NCBI GenBank assembly: GCA_905116865.2
Contig: CAJHNH020001999.1
Location: forward strand, 10,001-74,000
Reading direction: 5' to 3'
Length of the DNA: 64,000 bases
DNA from: Candidula unifasciata
Taxonomy: Eukaryota > Mollusca > Gastropoda > Stylommatophora > Geomitridae
Positions 61,040-64,000 of the stretch are shown one piece after another. Numbering within the stretch: the first letter of the stretch is position 1; every line of letters starts with the position of its first letter. A model generated the notes under the pieces. That model was not told where the DNA came from and did not search any database. It saw only the letters and a program-made list of their open reading frames with translations. Made by a program: the position numbers and the translations under genes.

Positions 61040-62300
61040 GTGATGCTGACTTTGTGGTTCTTTTTCACAGGATTTGTTTTAATTGCTCACCTTCATAAGT
61101 GTCTTCCACTTTGAAAAAGCCTTTCAGCATAACAAAAGTAAAGCAGTGAAAGAAAAGCTTCATGATAAATAAAGGCAAGGTGATGGCAGTTTCTGGTGAT
61201 ACTACTAAGGCTCGTTGTAAGTAATGAAAGTGTGAAATTAAAGCGAAAATACAAGACTTTAAGAGTCATGCAGAGACTAAAAGGCATAAAAATGCAGTTC
61301 TATTCAAAGATATTATACCACTGACATCTGTTGTCAGAACTATACCTATTAATAAAGCATAAAAAGTTAAAGGATCTGTCACATTGTTGTGCAATTTCGA
61401 ACTGTGACCATTTGACTGATTAACGTAACAATGAATCACAGAAAGTGTATACATATTACAAGAAATACTTTATTTTCTCACTTTGAAAAAAAAAATTTGA
61501 TCTGTGTTACTTCTTTAAAAAATTTAGTTTATTATTAGACGAATATAATGCAATTTCTTACTGAAAGTGCTTGGTGTGTGTGAGTTATATATTACAGCAG
61601 CAGTGACAAAGTAGTTTCTACATATCTTGAACTAGTTCAATTGGGAAAGTGTGATGCAGAAAGTATAGTTCAGGAACTGAAGAAACTTTTGATCAGTAAA
61701 CAATTAGACTTCAAGAAAAATCCGTATGAAATGTGTGTGTCATTCCTTGCAGCTAGTATTATCACATGCTTCATCTGAATGTTTACCAAGGAATTTGGAA
61801 TACGTTATTGCTAAAACACTTAACTGGTTTTTTAAATCATCAGCCAGTAAAGGACATACTTAAATGTAAAATATGAAAATTTTATGGGCTACTGATATAG
61901 TGTGGGGGAAACAATATCAGTTAACCAAAATAAACGTGGTTGTCTGGACAAACAAAACAGAAACTGAAGCGTTTTAGAGTGAATTGTTACAATGGAAGAC
62001 GCCGCAGGAATGAGTCCATTCTGTAAATTTTTTTGAATGTGCCATTTCTGTTATGATACTACCCCATTCAAATGCTAAGGGAGAAAGAGTTTTCAGTATT
62101 ATGAATTATATCAAATGTAACCTAAGAAATAGGATACAAATTGACTTCTTAAATGCTGTTTTGACAATAAAGTTTGGCCTGATGAGAGTAGGAAAATGCT
62201 GTTCAACTTATCAGCTCCATGATTGAGTATAAAAAGAAACAGTTAAAGCATACCAGAGTCATTTCGGATCTGAAGCTTAAACTTTATCACCCAAGCTTAG
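61040..62300 (+). mobile_element. Degraded hAT transposase (different family)
   Basis: Scattered frames: GDTTKARCK and FKSHAETKRHKNAVLFKDII (BED-like start), KCDAESIVQELKKLLISKQL, and near 62060-62200 LPHSNAKGERVFSIMNYIKC with NLRNRIQIDFLNAVLTI. The last is the hAT C-terminal dimerisation region. Many stops. Confidence 0.78.
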
Positions 62301-62384
62301 TTTATCCTGTGGTTCTTGTGAGCAAAAAAAAGTGAAGATGAGGACCTGATTCGGTTCTTTATTAATATCCTACTCCAGATGTCG

Positions 62385-62605
62385 TCACTGGACAGTCCAA
62401 CGTTTTAGAGGGTGATAAGACTGGGTTCCCCCGGCTTTCTGATGATTTTAACGACCCCAAAACATCTAGAACTGACCCTAACCCCAACCCACCTATGTCC
62501 CATGAGAGAATGAGGCATAGGTCCTACGACTGCATGCAGCCTAGGTCCCATGACTTCATGCAGTCTATCTACCACCCCCTAAAATATTAGACTGTCCCGT
62601 GATCT
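62385..62605 (+). mobile_element. Small TIR element (family J), copy 2
   Basis: Ends CACTGGACAGTC and GACTGTCCCGTG are inverted with one mismatch. The interior matches the piece nested in SPIN-like copy 2 (26615-26815). Confidence 0.65.
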
Positions 62606-62699
62606 GTGGATTTCCCCTGTTTGGGGTAGGACATTAATAAAGCACCCATGTTTATATAGGGTAAGTCATATCAATAGCTATGTAATTTGTAACTGTTCA

Positions 62700-63010
62700 A
62701 TTTGGACACAAAATCAATCAATCCTCATCACACCCAGAGGCACACAAAGCAGAGACAAACTGTCGCCATTCAGTTTGATCCTGGGCCATCCTCTCTGACT
62801 CCAGTTTTGTCCTTCGCGTAGCCTTTAGTTCAGCCTCAAAGGTTTGCCTCCAAGTGCCTCTGGCCCTGCCTCCTCCTCGCTCTCCTTGTTGTGTCCATTA
62901 CATTGCGGATCTCGGCCTTCTCTCTTTTTTCATTCTGAGGACATGTCTAGTACAGCCCCATCTTCGTTTATTGATTTCTAAATTTACTTCTTCAAAGTCT
63001 GTCATTTGTT
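62700..63010 (-). mobile_element. LINE 3' tail fragment
   Basis: The minus strand reads NKRRWGCTRHVLRMKKER-like, then MDTTRRARRRQGQ and HLEANL, KTGVREDGPGSN: a non-LTR C-terminal tail with decayed frame. Confidence 0.62.
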
Positions 63011-63129
63011 GTAATCTAGAATTGCTGATTTTATCTTCACAAAAGCATACGAAGTAATTTATAATCAAATTAGTTTACGCCAACACTGAGGTTCCACTCT
63101 AGCATTGCAGTCTGCGAGATTAACACTTC

Positions 63130-63290
63130 AAGGACGAGAATCAAACAGGTGCAAATTCTAGAGTAACCGGTCAGCTGTGTAAAAGTAAAGGACCCTTCTA
63201 CACGTCTTCAGGCACATTGGGTATATAATGCTAGACCTATAGTTTATAGACCGAATGGCACTTGGTGGTTGATGGTGTTGAATAATATTG
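63130..63290 (-). mobile_element. tRNA-derived SINE, family B, partial
   Basis: AAAAGTAAAGGACCCTT, ATGCTAGACCTATAG and TATAGACCGA match the 3' half of the family. Confidence 0.6.
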
Positions 63291-63457
63291 TATTTTATAT
63301 TGATGTGTTGGTGTTGAATAAACAATGAGAAACTCTATATTTGGAAGTTGAAAACAAGGCCTAGTTACTACACTTCTAGATTTCTTCTTGCACCCATACC
63401 CAAAACGCCCTCATCATTATAGTCACCAATTCTATGTGTTGTAATTATGTATGCCCT

Positions 63458-63722
63458 ACCTTTGCCATTGAGGTGTAGTGGCTAGACACTTTCTGTGGAT
63501 ATAGAAGTCATGGCTTCAAATCCGAAGAGTCAAGACTTTAAAAAAAATGACCTTGACTCCCAGATGAACCCAGCCTTGAATGGAGTCCTGGGAAGTAAAG
63601 AGGACTAGTGTGACCCTGACCACATCACCTAGTAAGTGCCCATGGTCTATAGAATATTGGTCTAGCACTCTTTGCCCATTATTTCCGAAAATGTGGAAAA
63701 GGTCCTTTACTAGTGTCATAAT
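63458..63722 (+). mobile_element. tRNA-derived SINE, family B, copy 3
   Basis: GAGGTGTAGTGGCTAGACAC gives an A-box-like part and GGCTTCAAATCC a B box. The body has GAACCCAGCCTTGAATGG and CTGACCACATCACC. Confidence 0.72.
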
Positions 63723-63724
63723 CA

Positions 63725-64000
63725 TCATCATCATGTAGCAGGTTCTTTGCAGAACGTTGCTCTCATCACAGTCTGCCTGAAAGAAACTCGGTCTCTCGCC
63801 AGCTCTCCTTCCTCGTGTACTTTCATACTCAAAGAGTCACTTATATCCTGTTCCCATCTTCCTGTTTGTCGGCCCCTGCTCCTCCTTTCTGGTACCATGC
63901 CTTCTGCTATAATTTTTTCCAATCCACTCTGGCCCTTGATATGACCAAAGTATTTCAGCTTCCGAGACTGGATGCTGTTTATTAGCCAATCTTCCTTGAT
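63725..64000 (-). mobile_element. LINE 3' tail, running off the window
   Basis: The minus strand reads SRKLKYFGHIKGQSGLEKII, EGMVPERRSRGRQTGRWEQD and ISDSLSMKVHEEGELARDR to FCKEPAT: a typical non-LTR RT C-terminus, largely open and 5' truncated by the window end. Confidence 0.78.

Overview
The window is eukaryotic nuclear DNA, AT-rich, with GT-AG introns, dense interspersed repeats and long microsatellites. The SINE, LINE and DNA-transposon mix, plus a RASSF9/10-type gene with a very long tail, fits a lophotrochozoan animal, most plausibly a gastropod mollusc. That assignment is inference; no marker gene here fixes the species.

Region 1 (about 1-21,331, + strand) is one gene: a RASSF9/RASSF10-type N-terminal RASSF protein. 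Six coding exons (1031-1228, 2989-3167, 3822-3972, 5700-6038, 10198-10329, 18461-21331) join in phase to encode about 1,289 residues: a split Ras-association domain, coiled coil, then a low-complexity tail of about 950 residues ending in a class I PDZ ligand (ETLV). Its introns hold SINEs, a GAA-tailed repeat family, two long GAA/TTC tracts, a decayed mariner, LINE tails and, in intron 5, a complete LTR retrotransposon (10722-17685) nested in a SPIN-like hAT element. The retrotransposon has a Ty3/gypsy-type RT but carries integrase upstream of RT (the Gmr1-type order).

Region 2 (about 21.3-33.7 kb) holds no recognisable host gene. It is nested transposons: a degraded RT-bearing LINE cut by a tRNA-derived SINE and a second SPIN-like copy, a hAT element with a perfect 8-bp target duplication containing a second TIR element that itself contains LINE sequence, and two inverted TTAA-flanked MITEs.

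Region 3 (33.7-54.3 kb) has two + strand paralogous coiled-coil genes with a possible TRAF/MATH-like C-terminal domain (33793-35370 and about 52400-54253), each with one large coding exon after an equivalent splice acceptor. The second copy has an in-frame TGA at codon 28. Between them lie a 39-40 bp minisatellite, a local duplication, two more hAT copies, a foldback element with TTAGGG-like DNA, and a LINE carrying endonuclease and RNase H pieces.

Region 4 (54.3-64 kb) is repeats: microsatellites, SINEs, a composite tandem duplication, a degraded hAT transposase with its dimerisation motif, a small TIR element and LINE 3' tails. No host gene is supported there.
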